Source: Paludisphaera mucosa (GTDB lineage: Bacteria > Planctomycetota > Planctomycetia > Isosphaerales > Isosphaeraceae). From it: DNA of 64,000 nucleotides. The position numbers were made by a program, and so were the translations under genes. Below the pieces are notes generated by a model, which saw nothing but the letters and a program-made list of their open reading frames with translations, did not search any database and had not been told where the DNA came from. The number at the start of each line of letters is the position of its first letter. The first letter of the stretch is position 1. The DNA lies in assembly GCF_029589435.1 (NCBI RefSeq), contig NZ_JARRAG010000002.1:4092001-4156000 (forward strand), given 5' to 3'. Shown in pieces: positions 1 through 9,670 of this stretch.

Positions 1-144
1 CGCTTCCTCCCCGTGCTGGTCCTCTCCAGCAAGCAGCCCGGCGAGTTCGACCCCGGGCGTCGCCAGGGCGTGACCGGCTGGCTGGTCAAGCCGGTCGACG
101 GCGAGCACCTGCGGCGGTGGGTCCGCCGCGTCCTGCCGGAGTAG
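1..144 (+). CDS. Response regulator receiver domain, C-terminal end (5' truncated by window)
   Basis: Frame 1 is open from the first base to a TAG at 142-144. The 47 residues look like the last beta-strands and helix of a CheY-like receiver: a hydrophobic strand with VLVLSS, where the switch Ser/Thr sits in the family, then GWLVKPVDGEHLRRW with the conserved Lys-Pro. No DNA-binding or output domain follows, so this is either a stand-alone receiver (CheY-like) or a protein with its receiver at the C-terminus. It lies 317 bp upstream of cheA on the same strand and may be the output of that system (inference). The phospho-acceptor Asp is outside the window. Confidence 0.75.
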   Translation, partial: RFLPVLVLSSKQPGEFDPGRRQGVTGWLVKPVDGEHLRRWVRRVLPE

Positions 145-461
145 CCGCCTGGGCGGGGTCGTCCGGTTGGGCCGGCCCCCTTTCCGGGCCCCCGGCCGTC
201 GCCCCGCGAGACCGTCGTGTAGACTCGAAGTCGACGGAACGACGCCCTCCCGGCCCCCGGACCCGCGAACGGATCGGATTGGCCGGACATCCGGGAGGCG
301 GATCGGGGACCGCGCGCCTACAATGAACGTGTGGGCGAGCGGGCGGGTTGGGCGAAGTTGGATGGGCCGGCGGGGATTCGCCGGCTGATCACCCTCCGAC
401 AGGACGAGTCCGAACGGTTCGCATCACTGCGCCGTTCCCCCTGGAAAGAAGCGATCCGGCC
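145..461. other. Intergenic region upstream of cheA
   Basis: About 317 bases with no convincing gene. The cheA frame stays open through part of it and has an ATG at 348, but the translated stretch has no family similarity, so it is read as leader. A TACAAT hexamer at 319-324 could be a -10 element for cheA, but no good -35 sits at the right distance. Confidence 0.4.
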
Positions 462-2864
462 TTGGGAAGCGCGGACGACCGATTTCGCGAGATGTTCTAC
501 GAGGAGGCCCGCGAGCTGCTCATCAGCCTGGAAGAAGGGCTGATGGAGCTGGAGCGGCGCCAGGGCGACCGCGCGCACCTCGACAAGACCTTCCGCGCCG
601 CGCACAGCCTCAAGGGGGCCTCGGCGATGGTCGGCCTGGGGTCGATCGCCGAATTCACCCACGGCATCGAGGCCGTCCTCGAACGCATCCGCATCGGCAG
701 CCTGGCCGTCGACTCCGACATCATCACCACGCTCCTTGAGTCGCGCGACCACCTCGCGGCCATGATCGAGGGCGAGGCCGCCGACTCCCCCATCCCCGGA
801 TCAGGCCACCTGAGTCAGCGCCTCGCCGCGCTGCTGACCCCGCCCAAGCCCGCGCCTCCGCCGGCCGCGCCGGCCCAGCCCGCGGCCTCGCCGGCCCCGG
901 TCCCCACGCCCCCCGCCGCCTCGAAGCCCCCGGCACCGAAGGCGACGGCTCCCGAGCCCCCCCCGCGGAAGCCGGAGCCGCCTGCGCCCGAACCGGCCCC
1001 GACGCCCGAGCCGCCGGCCGCCGAGGCCGCCGCCAAGCCCAAGCGCTCGCGCCGCAAGCCCGAGGCCGAGCCGAAGCCCAAGGCACCCGCCCGGCCGAAG
1101 GCCGCCGAGCGCAAGACGATGCCGGCGGCGGAGGAGGTCGAGCAGGGGGGCCCCAACGAGTCGCTCTACCGGATCCGGTTCGCCCCCGGCCCCGACGTCC
1201 TCAAGCGCGGGGTCAACCTGCTGGGGGTCTTCGACGAGCTTCGCGAGCTGGGGACCCTCGACGTCCAGGCCGACGTGGAGGCCGTCCCGACGCTCGACTC
1301 GTTCGACCCCGAGTCCTGCTACCTGAGCTGGACGTGCACGCTGCGGACCGAGGTCGAGCCCGAGCGCCTGGACGACGTCTTCCTGTTCGTCTTCGAGGAC
1401 GGCGCGATCGGGGTCGAGCGCCGGCTGCCGGGCGGGTCGTTCGAGCCGGTGGAGACGCCGCTGCTGAAGCTGCCCCGGGGCACGCCGGTCTCGTCGCCGC
1501 CCTCGGCCATCGTCCGGCCCCGGGCCGCCGCGCCCGCCCCGGAAGCCGAGTCGACGCCGGGCGAGCCGGCCGCCGCGCCGGCCCTCAAGCCCGCCGACGC
1601 CGCCGCGACCAACGGCGCGGCGCGGTCCGGCGCCGGTACGCCCACGCCGGCGGCGCGTCCCCACGGGCGGATCCGGGTCGACGCCCAGCAGCTCGACGAC
1701 CTGGTGGGCCTGGCGGGCGAGCTGGCGGTGATCTCCGACAACCTCCAGGGCCTGCGCGAGGTCAAGAGCGCGTCGCCCTGGGGCTCGACTCTCGAAGCCC
1801 TGCTGCGGGTCAGCCGCGAGATCCGCGACACCACGCTCGACCTCCGCATGGTCCCGGTCGACGAGCTCTTCTCGCGGTTCCCCCGGTTCGTGCGCGACCA
1901 GGCCGACCGCACGGGCAAGGAGATCGAGCTGCGGATCGTGGGCCAGGAGACCCGGCTCGACCGCACGATCGTCGAGCGGCTCGGCGACCCGATGATCCAC
2001 CTCATCCGCAACGCCGTCGACCACGCGCTCGAGCCCCCCGAGGAGCGCCTGGAGAAGGGCAAGTCGCGGGTCGGCCGGATCACGCTCTCGGCCGGCCACG
2101 AGGGGGACCGGGTGGCGATCAAGGTCGAGGACGACGGCCGCGGCCTCGATCGCGAGCGGATCGTCCGCAAGGGGATCGAGCGCGGCCTGATCCCCTACGG
2201 CACGCCGGCCGACGACCCCCGGGTTGTGAGCCTGATCTTCGAGCCCGGCTTCTCGACCCGCGACCAGGTCAGCGACATGTCGGGGCGGGGCGTGGGCCTG
2301 GACGTCGTCCGCGACTCGGTGCGGGCCCTGCGCGGCAGCCTGGCCGTCGAGAGCGCGCCGGGGAAGGGGACCGCGTTCATCTTCCGGCTGCCCCTGACCC
2401 TCGCCCTGATCGACGGCCTGCTGATCGAGACCGGCGGCGGGCGGTACGTGGTGCCGCTGGCCCAGGTCGAGGAATGCGTGGCCCTGGGGGGGGTGACCCA
2501 GGCCCTCTCCGCCGACCGCCCCTGCGTCACGGTGCGCGGGGAGCTGGTGCCGACGGTCTCGCTGCGAGGCCTCTTCGGGATCACCGGGACGCCTCCGGCC
2601 CGGCAGGAACTGCTCCTCACCCGGCACTCGGGCCAGCGGGTGGGGGTGGCCGTCGACCGCCTCAGCGGCCGGGTCCAGGCCGTCATCCAGTCGCTCGGCG
2701 AGGGCCTCCACGGGCTGGGGCGGTTCTCGGGCGCGACGATCCTGGGCGACGGCTCGGTCTCGCTCATCCTCGACCTCGCGGCGCTCGTGTCGGAATCGCG
2801 GCTCGCCGAGAACCAATCCCGTAACAAGCCCCCGGCCGGCATGAGGGCGGAGAACGTGCGATGA
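462..2864 (+). CDS. cheA: Chemotaxis histidine kinase CheA
   Basis: Histidine autokinase that phosphorylates response regulators under control of an MCP-CheW array. About 800 residues from the chosen TTG at 462, which has GGAAAG 13 bases upstream; ATG at 492 and ATG at 348 are alternatives. In order: an Hpt domain with the phospho-accepting His48 in AAHSLKGA; a linker of about 100 residues very rich in Pro, Ala and Lys; a P2-like region (about 230-345); the dimerisation helices (about 405-460, [18 protein letters not shown]); an HATPase domain with N-box [11 protein letters not shown] and G-box GVGLDVV; and a C-terminal CheW-like domain. There is no fused receiver domain. It overlaps the next gene by 4 bases (ATGA), so the operon is translationally coupled. 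Confidence 0.95.
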   Translation: MGSADDRFREMFYEEARELLISLEEGLMELERRQGDRAHLDKTFRAAHSLKGASAMVGLGSIAEFTHGIEAVLERIRIGSLAVDSDIITTLLESRDHLAAMIEGEAADSPIPGSGHLSQRLAALLTPPKPAPPPAAPAQPAASPAPVPTPPAASKPPAPKATAPEPPPRKPEPPAPEPAPTPEPPAAEAAAKPKRSRRKPEAEPKPKAPARPKAAERKTMPAAEEVEQGGPNESLYRIRFAPGPDVLKRGVNLLGVFDELRELGTLDVQADVEAVPTLDSFDPESCYLSWTCTLRTEVEPERLDDVFLFVFEDGAIGVERRLPGGSFEPVETPLLKLPRGTPVSSPPSAIVRPRAAAPAPEAESTPGEPAAAPALKPADAAATNGAARSGAGTPTPAARPHGRIRVDAQQLDDLVGLAGELAVISDNLQGLREVKSASPWGSTLEALLRVSREIRDTTLDLRMVPVDELFSRFPRFVRDQADRTGKEIELRIVGQETRLDRTIVERLGDPMIHLIRNAVDHALEPPEERLEKGKSRVGRITLSAGHEGDRVAIKVEDDGRGLDRERIVRKGIERGLIPYGTPADDPRVVSLIFEPGFSTRDQVSDMSGRGVGLDVVRDSVRALRGSLAVESAPGKGTAFIFRLPLTLALIDGLLIETGGGRYVVPLAQVEECVALGGVTQALSADRPCVTVRGELVPTVSLRGLFGITGTPPARQELLLTRHSGQRVGVAVDRLSGRVQAVIQSLGEGLHGLGRFSGATILGDGSVSLILDLAALVSESRLAENQSRNKPPAGMRAENVR

Positions 2865-4729
2865 GATTATCCCTGCGCGTGAAAGTCACCCTGGCGCTGG
2901 TGGCCTTCGGCCTCATCCCGGCGGCCATCGTCGCGGCGACGGCCTACCTGGCCGACGACCAGTTCAAGCGCAAGCAAGACCTGATCATCCAGACCGCCGC
3001 CGCGGCCATCAGCGACAAGATCCACACGATCGCCCTGGCCAACCAGAAGACCCAGCCGGCCCCGGCGCCCGAGCCGGAAGGCGGGGCCCCGCTGCCCGAG
3101 TGGAACCTGAACGACGGCAACCGGCGGTCGATCCAGAACGCCGTCTCCGAGGTCGTCACCCGGTTCGAGCTGGCCAACGCCCACGTGATGGTCGTCGACC
3201 CGGCCAACCGCGTGCTGATCCGCCTGCGCGGGCCCAGCGGCTCGTTCGACGACAAGTCGGACCAGCTCGATCAGCGCTACCACAAGACCGCCAATCGGGC
3301 CCAGAACCTGATCAGCAACGATCACGTCGAGGCCGTCGACGGCGAGGTCTATCTGGAGCCCGAGGTCGTCGGCTTCGCCCCGATCCGGCTGGCGACCGGC
3401 GCGACCGCGGCCGAGCACGGCTACGCGGTCCTCGTCGCCGTCCCCCGCAAGAACGCCTACGAGACGATCTACGACTCGCAGAGCAAGATCCTGCTCCTGC
3501 TGGCGACGATCATCCCGCTGACGCTCATCCTGAGCTTCCTCTTCGGCCGCTGGTTCATCCGGCCGCTCCTGAAGATCATCGACGTCACCGGGGACCTCCA
3601 CGAGGGCCACCTCTACAACCGCACCGGCATCGTCCGCTCCGACGAGATGGGCGAGCTGGCCGGGCTGACCGACTCGGTCGTGGTCAAGCTCTCGGAGGTC
3701 GTGGGCCAGATCCGCAACATGACCGCGTCGGTCTCGACGGCGAGCAACGAGCTGAACTCGAGCGCCCAGCAGCTCGCCCAGGGGGCCCACGAGCAGGCGG
3801 CGACGCTGCAGGAGATCGGCAGCAGCCTGCAGTCGGTCGACGGCTCGGTCGCCCGCAACGCCCAGCACGCCCGCGACACCGCCCGGACCGCCAACGAGGC
3901 GAGCGCCCAGGCCGGCCGCGGCGGCGAGGCGGTGCACCAGACGGTCGCCGCGATGCGCGAGATCACCCAGAAGATCCTGATCGTCGAGGACATCGCCTAC
4001 CAGACGAACCTGCTGTCGCTCAACGCGGCCATCGAGGCGGCCCGCGCCGGCCCGCACGGCCGGGGGTTCGCCGTCGTCGCCGGCGAGGTCAAGAAGCTGG
4101 CCGAGCGGAGCCAGGCGGCGGCCCAGCAGATCAGCGACCTGGCCAAGAAAAGCGTGGCCGTCGCCGAGAACGCGGGCCAGCTCCTGGAGCGGACGGTGCC
4201 GATGATCCGCGACACCTCGGAGCTGATCTCGGAGATCGCCGCGGCCAGCCAGGAGCAGATGAACGCGATCCGCGAGATCAACATCGGCGTCAAGCAGCTC
4301 GAGGACGTGGTCTCGCAGAACGCGGCGGCCAGCCACGAGCTGGCGGCGACGTCGACCGACCTGGCGATGCAGTCTTCGAGCCTGCAGCACGTCGTCGAGT
4401 TCTTCCGGCTCGACTCCGTCGCCTACGCGCCCCCGGCCCCGCCCGCGGCGGGCCGGGGGCTCGACCACCAGCCGTCGCGGGGGGTCGCGCACCGCCCGCC
4501 GCGGCGGTCGCCGGTCCATATCGCGGCGGAGGTCCACCACGGCGGCAACAACAGCGGAGTCGAGGGCCGGAACCACGGCGGCCGGCACGGCGGCACCCTG
4601 CCGGCCCCGCCGCCGGCCTCGTCGCAGGGCTCCGGGCCCGGCGGCTCGCCGACCGGGGTCGTCCCGCCGCCGCGGGGCGGCGTGGTGGTCAACCTTGACG
4701 ACGACGACAATTTCGAGCGATTCTCATGA
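2861..4729 (+). CDS. Methyl-accepting chemotaxis protein
   Basis: Inner-membrane chemoreceptor of 622 residues. TM1 is near residues 7-29; an outer sensing domain of about 170 residues has a Pro/Glu-rich stretch and a dCache/sCache-like look (not proven). TM2 (about 210-230, [19 protein letters not shown]) leads into a HAMP domain and the long coiled-coil signalling domain. The hairpin tip carries the nearly invariant [19 protein letters not shown] and [18 protein letters not shown]. After the coiled coil comes a low-complexity tail of about 100 residues rich in Gly, Pro and His, ending in four Asp and NFERF-Ser. NFERF (617-621) fits the CheR-docking pentapeptide pattern. It is the only receptor in the operon. 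Confidence 0.95.
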   Translation: MRLSLRVKVTLALVAFGLIPAAIVAATAYLADDQFKRKQDLIIQTAAAAISDKIHTIALANQKTQPAPAPEPEGGAPLPEWNLNDGNRRSIQNAVSEVVTRFELANAHVMVVDPANRVLIRLRGPSGSFDDKSDQLDQRYHKTANRAQNLISNDHVEAVDGEVYLEPEVVGFAPIRLATGATAAEHGYAVLVAVPRKNAYETIYDSQSKILLLLATIIPLTLILSFLFGRWFIRPLLKIIDVTGDLHEGHLYNRTGIVRSDEMGELAGLTDSVVVKLSEVVGQIRNMTASVSTASNELNSSAQQLAQGAHEQAATLQEIGSSLQSVDGSVARNAQHARDTARTANEASAQAGRGGEAVHQTVAAMREITQKILIVEDIAYQTNLLSLNAAIEAARAGPHGRGFAVVAGEVKKLAERSQAAAQQISDLAKKSVAVAENAGQLLERTVPMIRDTSELISEIAAASQEQMNAIREINIGVKQLEDVVSQNAAASHELAATSTDLAMQSSSLQHVVEFFRLDSVAYAPPAPPAAGRGLDHQPSRGVAHRPPRRSPVHIAAEVHHGGNNSGVEGRNHGGRHGGTLPAPPPASSQGSGPGGSPTGVVPPPRGGVVVNLDDDDNFERFS

Positions 4730-4847
4730 GGGGGATCCGGCTCGCCGAGCCGGCTCGCCTGCGCCATGATCCCCCCGCCCCACGGCCTCGGCCGCCGGCC
4801 CCGCCGCGCGTGACCGGCGGGGCGACCGCCTGGGAGGGCCTCCGCGG

Positions 4848-5348
4848 ATGACCGAATTGACCGCCGACGAGACCGCCGAGGCCGACCGCGCCCAGTCCTT
4901 CGTCGTCTTCCGACTCGGCGGCGAGGGCTACGCGCTGGAGGTCCTCCGCGTCCAGGAGGTGCTCGACGTGCTGTCGATCACCGAGGTCCCGGGCGCGTCC
5001 CGCTCCCTCCTGGGGGTGATCAACCTTCGCGGCCACGTCGTGCCGGTGTATGATCTAAGGATACCGTTCGGACTCCCCGTCGACGCCAAGCCCGCTCGCG
5101 CCCCGAGCGTGCTGATCGTGGAGACGGAGGCGGGGAACGATTCGGACGTGACCGGGCTTCTCGTCGACCGCGTCTCCGACGTCCTGGAGTTCGCGCCCGA
5201 CCAGGTCCAGCCGTCGCCGCAGCTGGGGCTCGGGAAGACCACGCCGTTCGTCCGGGGCCTGATCCGTCACCAGGACGCCTTCTTGCTCGTACTTGACGTG
5301 GACCGTGTCTTCTCGGTCCTGGCTACGATAAACGGCGAGGGAGTCTAA
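4848..5348 (+). CDS. cheW: Chemotaxis adaptor CheW
   Basis: Adaptor of 166 residues that links CheA to the MCP tip at the membrane array. A single CheW fold fills the protein: FVVFRLGGEGYALEV at the start, then SRSLLGVINLRGHVVPVYDLR, the typical CheW core, and a closing VLDVDRVFSV strand. It starts at ATG 4848, 118 bases after the MCP gene, and its stop is separated by one base from the GTG start of cheR, so these two are probably coupled. Confidence 0.95.
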   Translation: MTELTADETAEADRAQSFVVFRLGGEGYALEVLRVQEVLDVLSITEVPGASRSLLGVINLRGHVVPVYDLRIPFGLPVDAKPARAPSVLIVETEAGNDSDVTGLLVDRVSDVLEFAPDQVQPSPQLGLGKTTPFVRGLIRHQDAFLLVLDVDRVFSVLATINGEGV

Positions 5349-5349
5349 C

Positions 5350-6216
5350 GTGGCGTCGTCGGGCCTGCTGCCACCCTCGCCCTCCGGCGATCCCGATCCG
5401 TGGTCCGAGAAGGATTTCGGCTGCGTCATCGCGTTCCTCCGGAACCAGATCGGGATCACCCTGGAGACCCATCGCATGGGCCTGCTCCAGGCCCGGCTGC
5501 GGTCGCGGCTGCAGGCGCGGGGCATCGGCAGCTTCACCCAGTTCTACGACCAGGCGCTGCGGCCCGACCCCACGGGCTGGGGCGCGCAGCTCCTGATCGA
5601 CCTGAGCACGGTCAACCACACCTCGTTCTTCCGCGAGCCGGCCCACTTCACGTTCCTGATCGAGCAGGTGTCGAACTGGCTGCGGGAGTCGCCGTCGACC
5701 CCGGTGCGGATCTGGTCGGCGGGCTGCTCGTCGGGCCAGGAGCCGTACAGCATGGCGATGGCCCTGGCCGAGGCGCTGCCGCAGCACGGCCTCTCGCGGA
5801 TGGACATCTGGGGGAGCGACCTCTCGCTGGAGATGCTCAAGGTCGCCGCCGGGGCCATCTACACGGCCCGCGACGTCCAGGGGGTCTCGCAGGCGCGGCT
5901 CCGCCGCTTCTTCCTGCTGGGCCGCGGCCCCCGCGAGGGCTCGTTCCGGATCGTGCCCGAGATCCGCGACCTGGTGAAGTTCCGTCACATCGACCTGCGG
6001 ACGTCGCACTGGCCGATCCCGACCGACTTCCACGTCGTCTTCTGCCGCAACGTGTCGATCTACTTCTCGGACGAGGAGCGGCAGGTGCTCCTGAACCGCC
6101 TGGCCCAGCACATCCGGCCCGGCGGCTGGCTGGTGATGGGCAACGGCGAGATCCTGCCCTCGGTCCCGGCCATGTTCCGCAAGCAATCGCCCTCGATCTT
6201 CCAGAAAGAGGATTGA
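5350..6216 (+). CDS. cheR: Chemotaxis methyltransferase CheR
   Basis: S-adenosylmethionine-dependent methyltransferase that methylates glutamates on the MCP coiled coil for adaptation. 288 residues from a GTG start. The N-terminal helical domain (FGCVIAFLRNQIGITL) is followed by the catalytic domain with the SAM-binding motif IWSAGCSSGQEPYSMAM and the downstream VVFCRNVSIYFS motif characteristic of CheR. It has no TPR extension. It lies between cheW and cheB, the opposing methylesterase. Confidence 0.96.
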   Translation: MASSGLLPPSPSGDPDPWSEKDFGCVIAFLRNQIGITLETHRMGLLQARLRSRLQARGIGSFTQFYDQALRPDPTGWGAQLLIDLSTVNHTSFFREPAHFTFLIEQVSNWLRESPSTPVRIWSAGCSSGQEPYSMAMALAEALPQHGLSRMDIWGSDLSLEMLKVAAGAIYTARDVQGVSQARLRRFFLLGRGPREGSFRIVPEIRDLVKFRHIDLRTSHWPIPTDFHVVFCRNVSIYFSDEERQVLLNRLAQHIRPGGWLVMGNGEILPSVPAMFRKQSPSIFQKED

Positions 6217-6222
6217 TCCCCC

Positions 6223-7356
6223 ATGGCCCTGCGCGACCGTTCGACCCCGCCGGTCCCGCCCTCCCACCACCCGGCCATCGAGGTGATGGTCGTGGACGAC
6301 AGCGCCGTGGTCCGCCAGCGATTGAAGGCGATCATCGAGTCCGACTCGCGGTTCCGGGTGTCGCTCGCGGCCGACCCCTACGAGGCGGTCGCGATGCTCA
6401 GCCGTTCGGTGCCCGGGGTGATCGTGCTCGACGTCGAGATGCCCCGGATGGACGGCCTGACGTTCCTCCGGAAGCTGATGAAGCAGCACCCGATGCCCGT
6501 CGTCCTCTGCACGTCGGTCGCCGACCGCGCCGTCACGGCGCTGGAGATGGGGGCCATCGAGGTCATCGCCAAGCCCAACTGGCTGGACGCCTCGCGGCTG
6601 CCGGAGTGGTCGGCGAACATGCTGGAGAGCATCCGCAACGCCGCCCGCGCCGGCCGGCTCCCCCTGCGCGAAGATCGGCCCCAGGGCAACGCCGACTCGC
6701 GGCACTCGGCCGACGTCGTGCTGCCGTATCTGCCCCACGTCCCCCGCGGCACGGTGAGCGACCCCGTGGTGGTGGTGGGCGTGAGCACCGGCGGGGTGCA
6801 GGCGATCCAGGCCCTGCTCGCCGGCTTCCCGGCCAACGCCCCGGGCATGGTGGTGGTCCAGCACATGCCGGCCGACTTCACCGGTGCCTTCGCCGATCGG
6901 CTGAACAACGACCCGCGGATCAAGCTGGAGGTCGCCGAGGCCCGCCACCACGAGCCCGTGCGGCAGGGCAAGGTCCTGATCGTCCCGGGCGGGGCGTCGC
7001 ACGGCATGATCAAGCGTCACGGCTCGGGCTACCGCGTCGAGCTGCAGGAAGGGCCGCCGGTCTGCCTGCACCGGCCCAGCGTGGAGGTCCTCTTCCGGTC
7101 GGCCGCGCAGGCGGCGGGGCCGGCCGCGGCCGGCGTGATCATGACCGGCATGGGCGACGACGGCGCCGGCGGCCTGCTGGAGATGCGCGAGGCGGGCTCG
7201 CTCACCATCGCCCAGAACGAGGCCACCTGCATCGTCTTCGGCATGCCCCGCGAGGCGATCCGACGGGGCGCGGCCAAGTACGTCGTCCCCCTCGACGCCA
7301 TCGCCACGACGATCCAGGCCTGGGTCGCCAACCCCGAAGCCGGCACCTGGCACTGA
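6223..7356 (+). CDS. cheB: Protein-glutamate methylesterase/glutaminase CheB
   Basis: Removes methyl groups from MCP glutamates and is activated by CheA phosphotransfer. 377 residues: an N-terminal receiver domain with phospho-acceptor Asp70 in VIVLDVEMPRMDGL, a linker, then the esterase domain with the catalytic triad Ser188 (GVSTGG), His214 (VVQHMPADFT) and Asp312 (TGMGDDGAGG). It starts six bases after the cheR stop, which completes an adaptation pair. No cheC, cheD or second cheW follows; the next gene is convergent. Confidence 0.97.
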   Translation: MALRDRSTPPVPPSHHPAIEVMVVDDSAVVRQRLKAIIESDSRFRVSLAADPYEAVAMLSRSVPGVIVLDVEMPRMDGLTFLRKLMKQHPMPVVLCTSVADRAVTALEMGAIEVIAKPNWLDASRLPEWSANMLESIRNAARAGRLPLREDRPQGNADSRHSADVVLPYLPHVPRGTVSDPVVVVGVSTGGVQAIQALLAGFPANAPGMVVVQHMPADFTGAFADRLNNDPRIKLEVAEARHHEPVRQGKVLIVPGGASHGMIKRHGSGYRVELQEGPPVCLHRPSVEVLFRSAAQAAGPAAAGVIMTGMGDDGAGGLLEMREAGSLTIAQNEATCIVFGMPREAIRRGAAKYVVPLDAIATTIQAWVANPEAGTWH

Positions 7357-7390
7357 GGCCCGGGCCGGTCGGGGTCTTTCGGCCCATCGA

Positions 7391-8461
7391 TCAGTACGAG
7401 TCGGCGCTGATGACCTCTCCGCCGGCGATCGTGTTGAGGCCGAGCCAGGTGGGCATGTTGATGCTGTTCTTGATGAACCGCACCGAGCCGTCGCCCATCA
7501 GCGTGTTGATCCCGCCGGCGTGCCGGCTTCGGGCCCCGGCGTAGGCCGGCTTGTCGCCCGCGTCGCCGGTGCAGGGCAGGCCCTGGACGGGCTCGCTCAC
7601 GCACATCGGCGTCTGGTTGAGGTAGTCGCCCGTCAACCCCGTGCGGTAGTAGTCGATCGGGTTGTTCGGCGCCAGCCGCGACTGGTACGACGCGCCGCCG
7701 GGGAGCGTCGACCACATCAGGCCGCGGACGTCGTAGAGCGCCCCCTGGAGGATCTCGGCGGCGAAGGCCGTGTTGCTGGTGCCGTCGGTCACGGCCGCCA
7801 CGCCGATCGTGTAGAAACCGAAAGCCCCCTTCTGGAAGCTCGGCGGGGCCCCGGTCGCGGGGTCGACCATGGGGCTGGCGGCGGCCTTGGTGTCCTGCCC
7901 CCACCACAGGTTCCCCCAGTTGGCGGCGTAATTCCCCTTCGTGAACACGAGGGCGTTGAGCGGGGGGACGTTGACGTAGCTGGGGGCGACCTGCCAGGTG
8001 TTGATGCGGTCGCTCGGACACTGGAACGAGCTCATCTTCGTCCCGGCCACCGTGCTGTTGACCCAGAACCCGAGCGGGAGTGGGAGCATCGGCCCCTCGG
8101 AGCCGATGGCGAAGTTGTACGAGTTCGCCAGGTTCCCCTGCTCGATATACGGCAGCATCAGGCAGAACCAGGGCGTATTCTGGCAATTATTGAAGATATT
8201 GGTGCCGCAGGCTCCGGCCCCGGGCGCCATGACGCTGCCGACGCCGCGGACACAGCCCGTGGGGAAGCTGTCGCCGGCCGAATGGTAATTGTGCATGGCC
8301 AACCCGAGCTGCTTCAGGTTGTTCGTACACTGGATCCGCCGCGCGGCTTCGCGCGCGGCCTGGACGGCCGGGAGGAGCAGGGCGATCAAGACGGCGATGA
8401 TGGCGATGACCACCAGCAACTCGATCAACGTGAAGGCGCGCGCTCTCGAAGTCCTGGACAT
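7391..8461 (-). CDS. DUF1559 domain protein with pseudopilin-type N-terminus
   Basis: Secreted or surface protein of 356 residues from the family that is massively expanded in planctomycetes; molecular role unknown. Residues about 9-30 form the type IV prepilin signal: [20 protein letters not shown] with the conserved Glu, processed by a prepilin peptidase in related proteins. Then comes the family block [17 protein letters not shown]. The C-terminus has the DUF1559 signature, a His (SRHAGGIN) followed by [10 protein letters not shown] and [10 protein letters not shown]. The ATG at 8461 was chosen because AGGAG lies 10 bases upstream; a longer in-frame extension has no family similarity. It is convergent with cheB, 34 bases away. 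Confidence 0.93.
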   Translation of the reverse strand: MSRTSRARAFTLIELLVVIAIIAVLIALLLPAVQAAREAARRIQCTNNLKQLGLAMHNYHSAGDSFPTGCVRGVGSVMAPGAGACGTNIFNNCQNTPWFCLMLPYIEQGNLANSYNFAIGSEGPMLPLPLGFWVNSTVAGTKMSSFQCPSDRINTWQVAPSYVNVPPLNALVFTKGNYAANWGNLWWGQDTKAAASPMVDPATGAPPSFQKGAFGFYTIGVAAVTDGTSNTAFAAEILQGALYDVRGLMWSTLPGGASYQSRLAPNNPIDYYRTGLTGDYLNQTPMCVSEPVQGLPCTGDAGDKPAYAGARSRHAGGINTLMGDGSVRFIKNSINMPTWLGLNTIAGGEVISADSY

Positions 8462-8574
8462 GGAACGTCGACTCCTGAATGCGTTGCGGGGACGTAAGAC
8501 GACCAGCGGGAAGGGTGCGGACGGACTTGCCACCACGGCTCCGTGCAGGCATCGCGCCTCAGGCTACCAAGGCG

Positions 8575-8589
8575 TGGCCATCATGGCCA
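8575..8589. repeat. Perfect inverted repeat, possible operator
   Basis: TGGCCAT-C-ATGGCCA, a 7+1+7 perfect palindrome, in the space between the divergent DUF1559 gene and pyrD, about 90 bases before the pyrD start. Short palindromes like this often bind dimeric regulators, but a 15-base repeat in GC-rich DNA may be chance. Confidence 0.3.
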
Positions 8590-8680
8590 TCAGGAACCCC
8601 AGAATTATCGGCGGCTCCCGCCGACGCCATCAGATCTTCATGCGGCTTGCCGTGGTGGCGGAAAGGACCGGGAAGATGCG

Positions 8681-9670
8681 ATGATAAAAGGCAACAGCCC
8701 CGGCCGTCCGGTCGCGGCGGTCGGCGACGTCGAGGAGGGCCTTGCAGCGGTGGTCGATTTGCGCGTGGACCTGGGGAGGCTGTCGCTGGAGAATCCGGTC
8801 CTGACGGCCTCCGGCACCTTCGGATACGTCCGCGAGATGGCGGGCTTCGTGCGGCTCGAACGCCTGGGAGGGGTGGTCCCCAAGACGGTGACCCAGCGCC
8901 CCCGGGCGGGCAACCCCACGCCCCGGACCGTCGAGACCCGCGCCGGGCTGCTCAACGCGATCGGGCTCGACAACGACGGCCTCGACCACTTCCGGGAGCA
9001 TCACCTCCCCTATCTCCGCACGGTGGGCACGGCGGTGATCGCCAACATCGCCGGCGAGGACGAGGACCAGTTCGTGGCGATGGCCGAGGCCCTCGGCGGC
9101 GAGCCCGGCCTGGCGGCGGTCGAGTTGAACGTCTCCTGCCCGAACGTGAGCCACGGGCTCGACCTGGGGATCGACGCCCGGGCCGTCGGCCGGCTGGTGC
9201 GGCGGGTCCGCGAGGCCTGCCCGCTGCCGGTGATCGCCAAGCTGACGCCCAACGTGACCGACGTCGTGGCGATCGCCGCCGCCGCCGCCGAGGCCGGGGC
9301 CGACGCCGTCACCCTGATCAACACCGTCCGGGGCATGGCCGTCGACTGGCGGCGCCGCCGGCCGATCCTCGCCAACGACGTCGGCGGCCTGAGCGGCCCG
9401 GCGATCAAGCCGATCGCGCTGCGGATCGTCTGGGACGTCGCCCGCGCCCTGCCGAGCCTGCCGATCATCGCCGTCGGCGGGATCGCCGACGCCGACGACG
9501 CCCTCGAATTCCTCGTCGCCGGCGCCTCGGCCGTCCAGGTCGGCACCGCGACCTTCTACAACCCGGCCGCCGCCGAGGCCGTCCTCGACGGCATCATCCG
9601 CAAGCTCGACGAGGCGGGCGTCGCGTCGGTCGCCGAGATCATCGGCTCGCTGCGATCGAACCGGGGGTGA
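8681..9670 (+). CDS. pyrD: Dihydroorotate dehydrogenase, class 1
   Basis: Oxidises dihydroorotate to orotate in pyrimidine biosynthesis. 329 residues from ATG 8681 (GGAAG five bases upstream). A (beta/alpha)8 FMN-binding barrel: LSLENPVLTASGTFGY near the start, the substrate loop with the likely catalytic base Cys153 in ELNVSCPNVS, AKLTPNVTDV, and the FMN-phosphate motif IIAVGGIADADDALEFLVAGASAVQVGTA split over two strands. The SCPN cysteine and sequence style fit class 1B (PyrDB), which needs a PyrK partner, but no pyrK is adjacent. The first 25 or so residues are a non-conserved extension. The last 32 bases overlap the convergent methyltransferase gene. Confidence 0.93.
   Translation: MIKGNSPGRPVAAVGDVEEGLAAVVDLRVDLGRLSLENPVLTASGTFGYVREMAGFVRLERLGGVVPKTVTQRPRAGNPTPRTVETRAGLLNAIGLDNDGLDHFREHHLPYLRTVGTAVIANIAGEDEDQFVAMAEALGGEPGLAAVELNVSCPNVSHGLDLGIDARAVGRLVRRVREACPLPVIAKLTPNVTDVVAIAAAAAEAGADAVTLINTVRGMAVDWRRRRPILANDVGGLSGPAIKPIALRIVWDVARALPSLPIIAVGGIADADDALEFLVAGASAVQVGTATFYNPAAAEAVLDGIIRKLDEAGVASVAEIIGSLRSNRG

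Noticed and set aside
348-461. N-terminal extension of CheA from ATG 348
   Set aside because: The extra 38 residues have no Hpt similarity and odd composition; a TTG at 462 with a ribosome site fits better.
801-2816. A 671-codon minus-strand frame opposite cheA
   Set aside because: No domain motifs and biased composition; shadow of cheA in GC-rich DNA. The same applies to the long antisense frames opposite topB, dnaG, rpoA and the GH5 gene.
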